The position numbers and the translations under genes were made by a program. This document shows positions 21,957-33,493 of a stretch of DNA of 64,000 bases, in pieces. Position 1 is the stretch's first letter. Every line of letters starts with the position of its first letter. This DNA comes from Auricularia sp. M13 (taxonomy: Eukaryota; Basidiomycota; Agaricomycetes; Auriculariales; Auriculariaceae), in NCBI GenBank assembly GCA_037042915.1, contig CM073204.1, forward strand, positions 930,001 to 994,000, read 5' to 3'. The notes below the pieces were generated by a model, which saw nothing but the letters and a program-made list of their open reading frames with translations, ran no database searches and was not told where the DNA came from.

Positions 21957-24370
21957 ATGGCCCATCTGCTCGCCGATGAAACCCTCGACATTATACTGCA
22001 ACAGGTGCTCGATGTCTCTGATAAAGATTTCTTCGACGTTTCTGGTCTGAGGCTGTCGCCTTTTGGTCGACGCCAGTACTCGAATTCGACCGTTCTGCTC
22101 GTGTGCAAACGCTGGATGCGCATTGCAACGCCTTTGTTGTACAAGACGGTCGTTCTTCGATCTGCGGCACAGGCTCATGCGCTCGCAAAGGCGCTCAAGA
22201 GACCCCTGGTTTTGCGAAGTATCTCCACAGGCTGCGTCTCGAGGGTGGATTTGGCGTGGCCGCTGGAAAGATTCTACGCACTGCTACGCATCTACATGCA
22301 ATGCACCTGTCCCTCGATGTCGTAGCCTCGGACAACGTCAAACCCGTATGTGAAGCCTTGCCGACGATCAGCCCATCCTGCCTCGCTATCTCCTTGCCGC
22401 CGCTCAGTAGAAATTCTCGTGGCGTAAACACAGCCGCCGTGGTGGACGCCATCCAGACTTCCGCGCCCTTCTGGACTAAGCTGGTGCGCGCATCCATCGA
22501 ATTCCTTTCTTCATTCACATAGATAACCACGTTGTTACAGACGACGCTGTTTATATCGGATGATAGCCTCGAACTCCCTTACATTGCGAAGGCACTCTTC
22601 GCCATTCCTAACGTTTTAGACCTTCAACTGAAGCTCGAAGACGTATACAACTTTCGTTGTGTAGAATCTGCTCTCGAACGTTGGCCACGCTGCAAGGTCC
22701 ACATCGAATACCGCAATACACACGGAGGCCCGGACCCGCGCTTCGAGGCTTTCCTGATCACACATTCAAATCGAATGATAGGTCACCGGATGGATGCTGA
22801 GTGAGTACTACACTCCACTCAGGCCTCATATGCTTCTAATTAACTGACATTTACCGTTTCATGGCAGTATTCTCGCCGCCGGCGCAAGCTTTGGTCCTCC
22901 AATGCAAAAAGCACCTCGGGATGTTCAGAAGAAAATATGGACTTCGATTCTTCAGCACGTCCTATTCTCACGCGGCTTCGTGCAATGCTACGACTACATA
23001 GAACTTTTTCGCAGCCCTGAAGGTCGGCCCCTCGCAGAGATCACTACCAATCGAGGTGCCCTTCGCTATATGATGGTGTGTCGGCTCTTCAGGGTCAGTC
23101 GTAGTTCGCTCTGGTGTCGCTGCTGGGTGCTCATGGCATTCACTATTGTCTTTGCAGAACATTTGCACGCCAATCGCACTGCGACATCTAGCGCTTCCTA
23201 GTGATGAAGCAATCCAAAGTTTCTCAGATCTTCTCGATGGTCAACCACAACTTGCTTCAGTCGTGGAAAGTCTGCGGGTTTACGTTGACTTCGCTAGTAT
23301 TCGCCAGTTGATCTCTCGACTTTGTCGCCTCAGACAGCTGGCCCACTGCAGTGTCGACATCCCAGGCGTTGAGAAACTAGCAACATGCACCGTGGGACCG
23401 AATCTTGTCGCTCTCAACATTACCTTGGATGCGACGAGCCCTCCGCCAACCATGTGGTTTGCTTTCCCAGCACTGCGTCGCTTGAGAATCTACGCTCATT
23501 CGTCGAGAGACAAACTGGCCACGCAGCCTCTCTTCGTGATACATCTCCCCCAGCTCGAGGAGTTGAGCTTGGGGTCCTTTCCACCGCATTGGTTGGTCAG
23601 TTGTTTTGCACAAGCGCAGTACGTCCGTCCCCTCATACTTCAACTCTATCTCCCACGGTCTAAACCCCGCACAAACCAGCCTTCCGCGTCTTAGATTTCT
23701 CACCGCCCCACTCGAAGACCCCGAAGTGTTGCGAGGATTCATGGCCGCGCACAGCCAGGTAGTGGAGAATGTCGCCACACGCACCGCGCACATGGGGCTT
23801 GTCCTATCGCTGTGCCCGAACCTTCACACACTGATTCTTGCATATCCATGCGTGAGTCCCATTTCTATGGACACCTACAAATCAGAGTACAAGCCGATTC
23901 TCACGCTTTAATCTAGGGCAGGGACCAGCAACTACCTCCGCCTGCCCTGGCATTGAGCCAGTCGCACGCAGCCCTAAGAAGAATACTACTCCCCCATATT
24001 CTGAAACCTCGGGAGACGAGGTCATTCACACCGTTTATCGAAGTAGAGAATCGAGGGCTCATGCTCATGCAGGAATGCATTGAAAAAGCTAGCGGAAGAA
24101 GGAATGGCTTTCTTTGCCGCACTCCAGCCCGAAATGCTTCCAGCGCTGCAGGAGATAGTCCTACCTTGCACCTTGTGGCCTGTTCATCCGTGCGTTCAGC
24201 GTTCCACTGCCTCTCCCTCCGAGTGAGACTGATAGCTCTTTGATAGACGCGACATTGCAGCGAGCCCCATGGTCAGGTGGGCGGACTCCCTGAAGGAAAA
24301 AGGAATCACCCTCCTGGACAAGAAGGGCACAGCCTGGCGCTCACGCTTGAAGTACGGTCGAGCAGGATAG
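21957..24370 (+). pseudogene. F-box/LRR-like gene copy C (complete structure, one frameshift in exon 1)
   Basis: Exons: 21957-22483, 22541-22800, 22868-23093, 23158-23618, 23680-23851, 23929-24020, 24073-24189, 24247-24370. From exon 2 on, all lengths and phases agree with copy A (172, 117 and 124 nt are identical), and every junction is a plausible short GT-AG intron. Exon 1 is 527 nt and reads ALAKALK, then shifts frame near 22200, beside a CCCC run, before continuing as FAKYLHRLRLEGGFG; one missing base explains it. Everything else is open, so this is either a very young pseudogene or an intact gene with an assembly indel. The N-terminal F-box-like segment and the conserved C-terminal block are present. 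About 658 residues would be encoded if in frame. Confidence 0.75.
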
Positions 24371-25010
24371 CTTTCTCACACATCTTGACCGGTTACAGAA
24401 AAGCTACCACTGTGCCAACGTACTTTATTTACATACTAGCCTGGCAGTCGCAGTCAACAAGGCACCAGTTTACGCAGACTATACTATTTCCTTAAACAAA
24501 TCTCTATCAGCTGCGCGCCATCGTTTTTCGCACGAATGACTCTGTGGAATCGCTATGGAAATTGGAGCTGACTAGTTAGGGAGCGAAAATATTTCATGAG
24601 TTTAGGTACATGGATACTTCGACCATTGCAGCGCTCGCAGACAGATGTGCCGGAGGACCAACGATGCGAAGGGTAAAACAAGAACTCGGTCGCTTGCCGG
24701 TCAAATCCGTTTCCTGCCTTTCACCATGCAACCACCCATTCACGGCGACCCGCGCGCATCAGGGGGCGCACTGTACCATGCAATGTACCATGGCTGCTGC
24801 GTTTCAAACACTCATCCGCGGCTCAGGTTCTGCAGCCAATCTGCAGCTCTGACTGTCCATATCGACTCGCGAGGCTTTACGATCTTTCCTTGACTTGTGG
24901 GCTTCGTCGCGGCTTTGCTATCACATTTGGGAGCTTGTTCGATGCTAATTAACAGGGGGTATCACGCTCAGTACACCTACTGTAACTGTGAGTCCCACGC
25001 TCGAGAGAGA
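24371..25010. other. Intergenic stretch
   Basis: Between two convergent genes (F-box C and the FAD monooxygenase). Short frames only; no gene or repeat recognised. Confidence 0.4.
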
Positions 25011-26171
25011 TTACTGCCACCTCTGCTTCGCGCTTTCAACAAGCTTCTGCTCGTCGTATTCGCCAAACATGCCACCCTGCATCATCATCTCGGTCTCTTC
25101 GGCGTCAGCTTTGGCCAGCGGGAACATCTCCTTCTCGTACGCCGCAACCTGCGCATCGAACTCCTCCTTAGACCCGCCACGGGCTGCGGCCAGAGCCTGG
25201 CCGAGCTTGAGGCCAGCAAGCATGGCGGTGTTGGCGCCCTTGCCCGCAAACGGCGTCATGAGATCCATCGCATCGCCGACGAGCGTGACTCCAGCACGGT
25301 GCGGCCACGTGTGGCCAACAGGGAGCATGTAGAGCGGGCGGGGGAGAATCTGGTCTCCAGCGCTGACGAGCTCGTGGATCCACGGCGCCCAGCCCTCGAA
25401 GTACTTGAGGAGCCGCGGCACGCGCGTCTCGGGCTCGCGTATGAACTCGTTCTCGTCATCGCTCTCGAGCCACGCGTACGTCACGACGCGCCCGCTGGCC
25501 TGGCGTTGCGAATAGATGAGCTTGTGCCCCGGGCCCGGGACCCACACCGTGCCGCCGCCGACGCGCGCGGCGAGCTCGGGGTGCTGCACCACGGGCCACG
25601 ACGACTCGAGGCCATTGACTCGGGTGTACCGCACCTTCGCGTCTGACACGAGCGGTCGCACGCGGGAGCGGCCGCCATCGGCGCCGACGACGAGGTCAAC
25701 GGTGGTCTTCTCGCCGTTGGCGAACGTAAGCTCCCATTCGTCGGAGCCAAGGACAGGTGACGCGGAGACGAAGGCGTGGTCCCACTTGATGCTGCCCTTC
25801 GGGGCGGCGTTGACTAGGATGCGGCGCAGGTCTGTGCGGTCGATCTCGGGGAACGCGGACTCGGTGCGGCCGGGCGGCGGCGCCCACTGGAAGAGCATCT
25901 CGCCCTTGGGGCTGGCGATACGAATCTCCTGCCGGTCGACGGACGAGCTGTTGTTGAACGCGTCCCACACGCCGGCCGCCTTGAGCGCTGCCTGGCCCGT
26001 CTCGACGCGCAGGTCCAGCGAGCCGCCGAGGTGCGCGCGGGTGTTGAACTCGTCGTCGCGCTCGTAGAGGGTGGCGGGGATGTTGTTGCGTGCGAGTACG
26101 TTGAGCAGGACGAGCCCCGCTGGGCCGCCGCCAATGATCGCGATGCGAGGGGAGAATGGCTGTCCAGACAT
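25011..26171 (-). CDS. FAD-dependent aromatic-ring-type monooxygenase (PF01494-like), single exon
   Basis: 386 residues without introns. The N-terminus carries the dinucleotide-binding GGGPAG motif (IAIIGGGPAGLVLLNVL). The middle has the DG motif region VGADGGRSRVR, and near residue 295 lies the GD motif LVGDAMDLMTPFAGKGAN, which contacts the FAD ribose and pyrophosphate. These are the three marks of group A flavoprotein monooxygenases, which use NAD(P)H and O2 to hydroxylate small aromatic or polyketide substrates; overall it is closest to the TetX/salicylate-hydroxylase-like branch. The substrate is unknown. There is no signal peptide or C-terminal membrane anchor, so it is probably cytosolic. 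The ATG at 26171 sits nine residues before the beta strand of the Rossmann fold. It lies between F-box C and AAC copy 2, with no counterpart in the other arm of the duplication. Confidence 0.85.
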   Translation of the reverse strand: MSGQPFSPRIAIIGGGPAGLVLLNVLARNNIPATLYERDDEFNTRAHLGGSLDLRVETGQAALKAAGVWDAFNNSSSVDRQEIRIASPKGEMLFQWAPPPGRTESAFPEIDRTDLRRILVNAAPKGSIKWDHAFVSASPVLGSDEWELTFANGEKTTVDLVVGADGGRSRVRPLVSDAKVRYTRVNGLESSWPVVQHPELAARVGGGTVWVPGPGHKLIYSQRQASGRVVTYAWLESDDENEFIREPETRVPRLLKYFEGWAPWIHELVSAGDQILPRPLYMLPVGHTWPHRAGVTLVGDAMDLMTPFAGKGANTAMLAGLKLGQALAAARGGSKEEFDAQVAAYEKEMFPLAKADAEETEMMMQGGMFGEYDEQKLVESAKQRWQ

Positions 26172-27112
26172 CGTGCGCAAGTGAGGGTGTTATCAGATCA
26201 ATCCATCTCGCCTCGTTGCATATATACTCACCTGGGAAGCCTGTTGAGGGTACGCACGTCGGCCGAGTGCGCCGGCCGGAACGACAAGAGTTCTGTTGAA
26301 AGACGGGGAGAAAGTCACGCGCTTCGCTAGCTGACGAGTCAAGGGATGGCCGAGCATGATAGGATGAGGAAATGGCCGTGCCAGTTCTTCATTCCGGGCT
26401 TATTAGTGGCGCTCGACACACCAACTTGGAATAGGTGGGAGTCTCGAGTTCTTAGTGCAGAAGCCGTGCTTGCGCGTCCCTGTTCGCCGGCGTGTGACCA
26501 AGTGCTTCCTCTCTGCTGATAAGATTCTGATTACCAGTTTAGTGCGACCATCTTAATCCCGGCCAATATCGGGGAGCAAAAACCAGAGCATAAAAACTTC
26601 AAAAGAAAAATTCTCAGGTGAGTGGTCGTCCCTGTACACTACTGGGCTGTGAGGGACGTGATTCTAGGGCTATCTGGAGCCCATAGAGCTCTTATAGCAA
26701 GACAGCCACTGACAATCGACTGTCACATGCGCGGAATACAACTCTATCAGTCATTATCTGATAATCAATCTCCACCCTCGATGTGATAAACCAATCTTAT
26801 CGTGACAGCTAGTGCCTTGACAGTGGCCTGGACTATTGGGCGATGAATGGTCGCAATGCCACCCATACAGTTCCTGAAAAGTTGGTCAGGACTTCTCATA
26901 CGCTCATCCAACGTGGCGGATTTTGAGTCATAGAAAATTTTGCCCCGAGTCGTGACAATGTGCCTCTTCTTCTCATTTCAGGGTTTTTGCTCAATGGCAG
27001 GTGTACAGAGGCTTTGAAAATATGTATCATTGCAAAATAGCTACACTGAGTGACATTGTTCGAGTCGAGATTACCGCATACTAGTCGGGACGCGGCTCCC
27101 TTCTCTGTAGGC
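26172..27112. other. Intergenic stretch upstream of FAD monooxygenase
   Basis: A TATATA stretch at 26220-26226 may be the promoter of the monooxygenase. A weak inverted repeat (CCACTGACAA near 26706, TTGACAGTGG near 26818) could mark an old MITE. The last ~110 bases match the 3' flank of AAC copy 1. No gene recognised. Confidence 0.4.
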
Positions 27113-28569
27113 TTAGGCGGAGCCCTTGTACACAGTACCGAACGCGAGCGCCTGGAACTGGTCGTACATCGCGAGGACGGCAGCGCCGGCGAGGCCACTG
27201 CCGATACGCAGTCAGTCATAGAGTGAGGACACAGGTAGAAGGATTGGCAGCGTACCGAACGATGTTCGCGCCCGCTCCAGCGAACAGGGTCTTTGCGCCC
27301 TCTTTGGCGATGATCTGCCGGGCGGCGTCGAACGAGTTCTTGTAGTGCGTCTAGGAAGTAGACTCAGGTCAGGACGTGCGACGACTCGGAGGGGCGTGAC
27401 TGACGTTGGTGCCCGAGGTCATCATCATGCGGCGGCGGATCGTGTCGAGAGGGTACGACGCCATGGCGGCCAGCTACAGCGGGCAGCGTCAGCTCCCACT
27501 TTTATGTCCAAGTATATGGACGTACCGTCGTGCAGCCCCAGCCCACAGCCATGGCAGCGAAGAAGTTGCCCTGCAGCCTACCGGTGAGGAAGGTCTCCCT
27601 GCGCGAGGTCAGTCATGAAGACATGGACGGCTTGACAAGCACTGACTTGATGGTATCGTATCCTCCAAAGCTGTAATAAACATGTTAATACTGGTGTATG
27701 GTGAGCACAGCTAAGCCGACGCACTAGACTCCACGGTAGACGATGATGCCGGCGATGCTGGGCATGAAGCCGCGGTAGAGCCCGACGAAGCCGTCCGTGC
27801 GCAGAGTCTGCTTGTACACGTCGATGAGACCCGAGAACTGGCGCTTTCCGTCTGGGCCGGCAGAGCGCGCGTCGGCAGACAGCCTGGTACGAGCGCTGCC
27901 ACGAATGGGTTACCTGATAGTATGAAAGGGAAGACTTGCGGTACGCACTAGTCGAGGGAGTAGACGAAGACAGAGGACGCTGCGCCGGCCGCGCCGCCGG
28001 AGACGAGGTTGCCCACGAACCAGAGGCCGTAGTTCTCGTCCTTCTTGTACGGCGAGAGACTACGGAAGGTGTCCTAAATCGAGTTTGAGCGCGAAGTAGA
28101 CCAAAATGACATGCTGAAATGCACCCTGAAGGCGAAGTTGAGGGCCTGCGTGGGGAAGTACCTGATGACGTTCGTGCCGTTGCCGCGCCAAACTACACAT
28201 AGCACAGTGTCAAATCATTTATGCGCGTAGATGCCAGGGAACCACGTACAGCTCGCGAGGCCCTCGGTGGCGTAGGTGCGCTGGAAGCAGTCGATGATGC
28301 CCTTGTACGGGTGGGTGAGACGGCCGGACGCCAGCATGGCACCTTGGTTCTGGATGAGGATCTTGACCCGCTCAATCGGCGCGCTGCCCGTCTTTGCGAT
28401 ACCGCCAGCGACGCCGCCCATGAGGAAGTTCACTAGTGTCCAGGCATCAGCAATCGTCGCGCGGCACAAAGGATAGGTACTGACTGAAGAACTGCTGTGT
28501 GTTGGAGTACTGCTCCTTGCCAGACTTCTGCGCCGAAGCCTTCGAGTTGGAGTCCTTTGAAGCGTCCAT
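27113..28569 (-). CDS. Mitochondrial ADP/ATP carrier, copy 2
   Basis: Inverted paralogue of the carrier at 11059, with the same exon order, splice phases and stop context. The PIERVK, YARTRL and RRRMMM motifs are all present. Exons are almost identical to copy 1 at the protein level (for example Lys to Arg in FLTGKL), while introns carry substitutions and small indels, as expected if both copies are under selection. The first exon read-through is closed here, which confirms intron 1. The intron 2 donor is the canonical GTACGT. ATG at 28569; stop at 27115-27113. The two copies probably supply the same inner-membrane ADP/ATP exchange, perhaps under different promoters, since the upstream regions differ by duplications. 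Confidence 0.88.
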
Positions 28570-28792
28570 ATTAGATTGTGCGGGTGGGCCTTGGATAACC
28601 CGTGAAAAGAGACGAGATGGAGAGCGAGAGAGGACGAGAGACGAGAAAAAGAAAAGCCGGGACTGAGTGGGGGTTAGATTCTTGGAGAGCCGGGAAGGAG
28701 TCTACGAGGCTGTTTTCAGCCTGTGCTGCGCGTCGCTGTGTGCGTTGGCGAGATCTGTTTCGAGATGCGGGGGCCAGACGCTGCGGGGCGGC

Positions 28793-28798
28793 TTTATA
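28793..28798 (-). promoter_or_regulatory. TATA box of ADP/ATP carrier copy 2
   Basis: TATAAA on the minus strand, 229 bp upstream of the ATG, as in copy 1, within a conserved GCCGCC context. Confidence 0.65.
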
Positions 28799-28879
28799 CA
28801 CGGACAGTCGGCATCAGCGGCGAGGCCAACCAACTTCATCGCGCGCTTGACACGGTGTGGGTCCGCGTCCTCCCGCCCG

Positions 28880-29230
28880 CCGGCGCTGTCGTCCCCGCCG
28901 ATCGCGACGGAATCCCGTCGTCCCCTTCGCAGAGTCGCCTATCGGAAGCAAAAACGCGTCGATTGAGATCATGAACGACGGTGTAGACGCAGCTGGATGA
29001 GCAGAAAAATGCACTTCAACGGGCGAGAACGTTGCCCGGCACGGAACAGCTTGGGACACCTCGGGTGGTCGCCAGTCATTGCAGTTGACGTCCGCGTCCT
29101 CCCGCCCGCCGGCGCCGTCGTCTCCGCCGTCCGCGACAAAATCAGGCCATCCCCTTCGCACAGTCACCTATCGGAACGCGAAACGCGTCGATTGAGATCA
29201 TGAACGACGGTACGCACGCAGCTGGGTGGA
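28880..29230. repeat. Tandem duplication in the upstream region of AAC copy 2
   Basis: Two segments, about 28860-28995 and 29090-29215, share a GTCCGCGTCCTCCCGCCC start, a CCCCTTCGCA core and a CGATTGAGATCATGAACG end, spaced roughly 230 bp apart. AAC copy 1 has only one equivalent unit (10650-10760). The extra unit arose after, or was lost since, the gene duplication and may change expression. Confidence 0.6.
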
Positions 29231-29619
29231 GAGAAAATGCACTTCAAGAGGACGAGCACGCCATGCGCTACGGAACAGCCTGGGAGCCCTCGGGTGCTCC
29301 CGCCGGCCCTCATCGCATCGTCATGGGCGAGAGATATAAACACCAAGCAGTTCGAAAATCAGGCACCTCTGACAGGATGATGACCCTTGGAGCACATAGC
29401 GAGTACTTATTTTCGAGTGCACAGGCCCAGAGGTCGACGAAAGTGCGATTGTCGCTCGTGACGTGAGTCTGATCACGAGACCTGTCAGCCCGTCCTCACC
29501 CGAGGACTATATTCGTCTCCGAGCATCCCCGAGATACAAAGGCGCACTATGACGTAGGTACTCCGAAGTGAACGGCGCCTTCGGTCCAAGCGAAGAACCG
29601 ATTTGCACCCTGTCAGCTC

Positions 29620-29835
29620 AGGAAGTGAAGTAGTTGCCAGTAGTTAGCCAGGTGCTGCGATCGGATGCGAGCACCGGAAGCGCTAATATTGACACGGACG
29701 GTCTGAAAAACAGTCAGAGGGGCGTCAGGAGCGATGTTACGAGGCCGCCGTCCTTTTATATGGTCGGTCGGCCGACGGGACGGAACGCGGCGCAGCGCGT
29801 CTCGGCCGACCGGCGACGCCGGATGCATCCATTCT
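29620..29835 (-). promoter_or_regulatory. Conserved TATA-bearing non-coding block, right copy
   Basis: Mirror image of the block at 10060-10340: TATAAAA (29760-29754), TCGGCCGA dyad upstream, and a conserved ~130-base stretch downstream including TCGCTCCTGACGCCCCTCT. No shared reading frame. The flanking region up to 30460 shows no gene. Confidence 0.4.
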
Positions 29836-30462
29836 TTGACCCCAACCTCCGACTTGCATTCAGGTTTTTCACTTCGCGACCGTCAACGACAACATCTAAT
29901 TGTCTGGGCGCCCTACTTATCCTTTGTCATGCTTCCAACCGCTTCTACTTGAACCTGGACTATAGCCTGCTTGATTCTGTCAGATTCTCCCAGCTCTGTG
30001 CCGGCAACGCGTAGCGATCGTCGCCTACTGTTATGAACATATTTTTCTCGGGAGCACGATCCAGATGTTCCTTGTCCATGCCGGCTCACGCGCGTCTTGG
30101 GGCACAATTGTGTGCTGCTGCGATATCGCTTAATTTCTGCGCTCGCGTTCAGCTATTGTTAGGTCCTTGGCTCGTTCCACCTCCAACTGGGCTCCCAATG
30201 GCTTACACTAATCGTCGAACGATAATATATCACCACCTTGCCCACACGAGCTCGTACTTACGCTCGAGCTCTTGCTGCGCACATGTGCATCACGACGTGT
30301 GGTCACGGAGCCTCACTTCGCGCTGAATCCAGTCTCGACAATAGAATGTCCTTCGTCTACTACACAGAACGCGCTCTGATCAGCTTCATACAGCAGAACT
30401 CAATCATGACTGCGACATTTCTTATCATGATCAAGAAATATATACAAGATCTCTCAAGTCTC

Positions 30463-31318
30463 TCATCCGGTGAACGGACGCGGGCCAGGGACGACGTAGT
30501 CCGGCGCAGGTGTCGTGTAGATGCTGACCGTGAGGCCCGGGTCGTTTGCGCTATACGGCGGCAGCGAGACCTTGGCCGGGTTCGCCGAGCCTCCGCCAGT
30601 AACGTTGATTTGCGCGCAGGAGATGTACCATTGTGGCGCGCCGACGACGTGAAGACCGATTTGCTCAATGCGGACGAGGTACTGCAGTCACTCAACACGT
30701 TAGTGAATCCGCGCGGGAGCTTAAGGCGGCGTGGACGAACCTCTCCGCTGGGAATGCTGCTCGGGATGGTCGCCGTGAGCTGGCTCGCGTTGTAGTCCGC
30801 GAAAGACATGGCCGCGTTGCGCCCTTGCGGGTACGTCGCGCCCCATTCAGCGATCTGCAGATACAGTACAAATATATTGATGAGCAAGAATTTATATCAG
30901 AAACTACTGTGCGACACTGCGACGTACCTTGAACCAGTTCGCACCAGAGCCATCCCAGCTCGCCGCAGTCTGCCCACTGGGCACCTTGCCGAGGTAGATG
31001 GCGGCTGGGCCGAGGTGGTAGATGGTGTTGTCCAGCTTGAAGCCAATGGTCGAGCCGGCGGCGACGGAGACGGTTTGCGAGGCCGGCGTCCCGATGACGT
31101 TGCACAGGAAGTCGCTCCCAGAGACGGACGTGACGGGCGAGTTGTTCAGCGGCTGGCGCACCGCCGCGGTGGACGTCGTGCTCCCCGCGATCAGCGTTGT
31201 CCAGATGTCTACGACACTCGCTTCTCAGCGTTAACCGAGGCTAAGGAGCAGCGGGCGTACAGTGAGCAGACACGGACTGAGCCAGTGCGGCAAATGCGAC
31301 GAGAGCGGCGACCTTCAT
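30463..31318 (-). CDS. AA9 family lytic polysaccharide monooxygenase, secreted
   Basis: Four exons: 31318-31261, 31208-30928, 30854-30741 and 30681-30463, giving 223 residues; introns are 52-73 bp. Family AA9 (formerly GH61) enzymes are copper-dependent and oxidatively cleave cellulose or hemicellulose. The signal peptide ends SVSA, leaving HYIW as the mature N-terminus, so the first residue is the copper-binding His1. The second histidine of the copper brace lies in YHLGPAAIYLGKVP, and the axial Tyr in PQWYISCAQINVTGGG, next to the conserved LVRIEQIGLH segment. No linker or cellulose-binding module follows; the chain ends after a short Pro-rich tail. A TATA-like ATAAAAAGCC lies about 60 bp upstream. 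With the GH2 enzyme it points to plant cell-wall degradation. Confidence 0.92.
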
Positions 31319-31990
31319 CTTATGCGTGTGTGCGGAGGGTCGGTCGATCTGACCTTGCTACGCAGAGTCAAATCTTGGCTTTTTATGCAGCACGGTAATG
31401 ACCTCAGCGGTCCTCGAGCTCATCTTGCGTTACGCCGTGCGAAGATGGTCTGTCGACGTTTCAAGGTCGTTGGAAGCCGGGATTTCTCCGCGGCACAATT
31501 TGCGCAGCGAATCAATGCGCAATCTGGGGTAAATTGATCCCGCGACCCGAGTCCAACACGGCTGTGGCTAATCTCAAGCCAGCTAAATGAACGTCGTCGT
31601 AGAGATCTTCCGTCTTGCAATGACCATGCAGTATGTGGGACGACTCAATTCTGCCACATTCTGCGTTGGGTGGGGCTTTTGCCCGACTTTTGCCCGGTTG
31701 ATAGGCGGCACCCAAAACATTGGTTGTGAGTACAGCAAAGCTTGCTTCGAGCCGACGCCATATTACACCTTGCTTCGTCGCGGCTGACTCAAAGAAGCAT
31801 CTCCAGCCACTGTCGTCGATTCTTCGGTAAAGCAGTGATCAATTCATACGCCTTAAAATGGCTGAGATCCCAGTCCGTCGCGTCATTAACACATTCACAT
31901 GATCTTTCATGAAGATATATGATTTCAGAGCTGGAAAATATACATCAGGTTCCATAGCTGCGAAAACCCGCCCAGTAATATGCGTCCTTG
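31319..31990. other. Upstream region of the AA9 gene
   Basis: Contains the probable promoter of the LPMO; beyond that only short frames and no recognisable gene. Confidence 0.4.
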
Positions 31991-33439
31991 TCACTGCGCA
32001 CTATAAGTTGTTTCACATTGCCTACCGATGTCCGTCGGCCGCACAACACCATCCATACAGATCTGAGCGACGAGAACAACACTCCGCGCTTCTTCCCCAG
32101 CCTCGCGTCGCCCATAATCGTTGGGATTGCACCTTGTGCCATCGTGCTCGACAAGGCCTTTCAGCCAGCCGCTCGTGTCGTCCGATTCGCATGCAAAGAT
32201 CCGCTGAACACGTCTGCCAAGAAGATCGAGCTCTCCGAGGAGAGTGACGCTCTTCACCATGAGATCAAGGGGGATTCTGGCGTTCTCGCCGCGATCAATG
32301 CCTTTGTCGATAAAGTCGGCGATTGCTTGTATGGGCAGGCGAGTGGTCCCGAGCTCGTCTTCCAGAACCAACATGCGGACGGCAGAGCAGCGTAGAGGTT
32401 TCCTTGGGATAATGAGTGGGAATGCCGGTCCTTCCTTCGCGGCGTGTCCCGCTTCATCGCAGCGAATGGCCAAAACCTCCACGGCATTCAGGTTCACGAA
32501 CATCGCAGACAGCTCCACCAGCTGCGCGGTCGAGACGCCGAAGACATCAATGTCTTGAGGGAGCCACCCAGGGGCGGGTTCGGGATACAGAAGCGCGCGG
32601 GAGAGCATCTCGTTGGAAAGCATGTCCACACGGCGAGTGGCATTAGTTCGTCCCGAGCGCAGGAGGACGCGCACGCCCTGCAGGCAGACGTATAACGGCT
32701 GGGAGAGTGCGACGCAGATGAAGAGCGAGAGGTCATCGGGCAGGTTGCCGGACCATTTGTCGTCGACGTCCCATTGCATGTCCGGAATTTTCATGGCGAT
32801 CATGACGGGAAAATGCGCAAAGAACAGGCTCTTGGCGGGCATACGCGCCTGCACTTCCAGCAATGTTGACCGTTCCGGGTCTCCTGGAACCATAGGCAGG
32901 GCGAATGCGAATCCGAAAACATCGGTCTGGATGTCCTCAAGGTCGATCTGCAGCTCTTGCAACGATGAGAAGTGGCGAAAGAACCGTTCGGCATGGGGCA
33001 GCACGCCCTCGAAGGTGAAGGACAAGAAGTGCACGTTTGAAAATGCCCTTATACGGTCCGCGGGGAAAGCGACGTTGGTTAGATAAACGGCCGTCAAAAT
33101 GCCTGGTGCGGATGCAAATAAGCGAGAATCGAGTTCGCCGGTCCAACCCTTGGGCATGTCGAGCTCGAATCGCTCGAGGATCGGCGCCGGGGTGTCCAGA
33201 GCGCTGTAGACGTCCGCAGTAACGGACTCGGGGAGAGAAATGCTGAGCGCGGTAATGCGATGAAGGTTCGCACGCAAGAGAGGTAGCAGGTGAAAGCGGA
33301 CCGTTTCGCGACCTTGAGCTACGGCGTCGACTTGTTGGGCAGTTAGGAGCAAGCCGAAGTCGCCACGCCAGGCCGGTGTCAGAAGACGGCGGGTGGCATC
33401 GTCGATGCTGTAGAACTTGTGCCGAAGCTGCGCGAACAT
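31991..33439 (-). CDS. Hypothetical LRR-like protein, single exon
   Basis: 482 residues from the ATG at 33439. I prefer it to the longer frame starting at 33550 because a TATATAAA box (33493-33486, minus strand) lies between the two and about 50 bp upstream of 33439. The sequence has irregular leucine-rich segments (for example HFSSLQELQIDLEDI and LFASAPGILTAVYLTNVAF) like the C-terminal halves of agaricomycete F-box proteins, but I see no F-box. No signal peptide, membrane segment or catalytic motif. It may be a stand-alone member of that expanded family; no function can be assigned. Confidence 0.55.
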   Translation of the reverse strand: MFAQLRHKFYSIDDATRRLLTPAWRGDFGLLLTAQQVDAVAQGRETVRFHLLPLLRANLHRITALSISLPESVTADVYSALDTPAPILERFELDMPKGWTGELDSRLFASAPGILTAVYLTNVAFPADRIRAFSNVHFLSFTFEGVLPHAERFFRHFSSLQELQIDLEDIQTDVFGFAFALPMVPGDPERSTLLEVQARMPAKSLFFAHFPVMIAMKIPDMQWDVDDKWSGNLPDDLSLFICVALSQPLYVCLQGVRVLLRSGRTNATRRVDMLSNEMLSRALLYPEPAPGWLPQDIDVFGVSTAQLVELSAMFVNLNAVEVLAIRCDEAGHAAKEGPAFPLIIPRKPLRCSAVRMLVLEDELGTTRLPIQAIADFIDKGIDRGENARIPLDLMVKSVTLLGELDLLGRRVQRIFACESDDTSGWLKGLVEHDGTRCNPNDYGRREAGEEARSVVLVAQICMDGVVRPTDIGRQCETTYSAQ

Positions 33440-33485
33440 GATGGCGTCTTGAACTCTTGGTGCGTTCGAGTTGAGGGTGTGACGG

Positions 33486-33493
33486 TTTATATA
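33486..33493 (-). promoter_or_regulatory. TATA box of the LRR-like gene
   Basis: TATATAAA on the minus strand about 50 bp upstream of the ATG at 33439; it argues against the upstream in-frame start. Confidence 0.55.

Noticed and set aside
26703-26828. Possible MITE with CCACTGACAA ends
   Set aside because: The inverted repeat is short and imperfect, with no target duplication visible.
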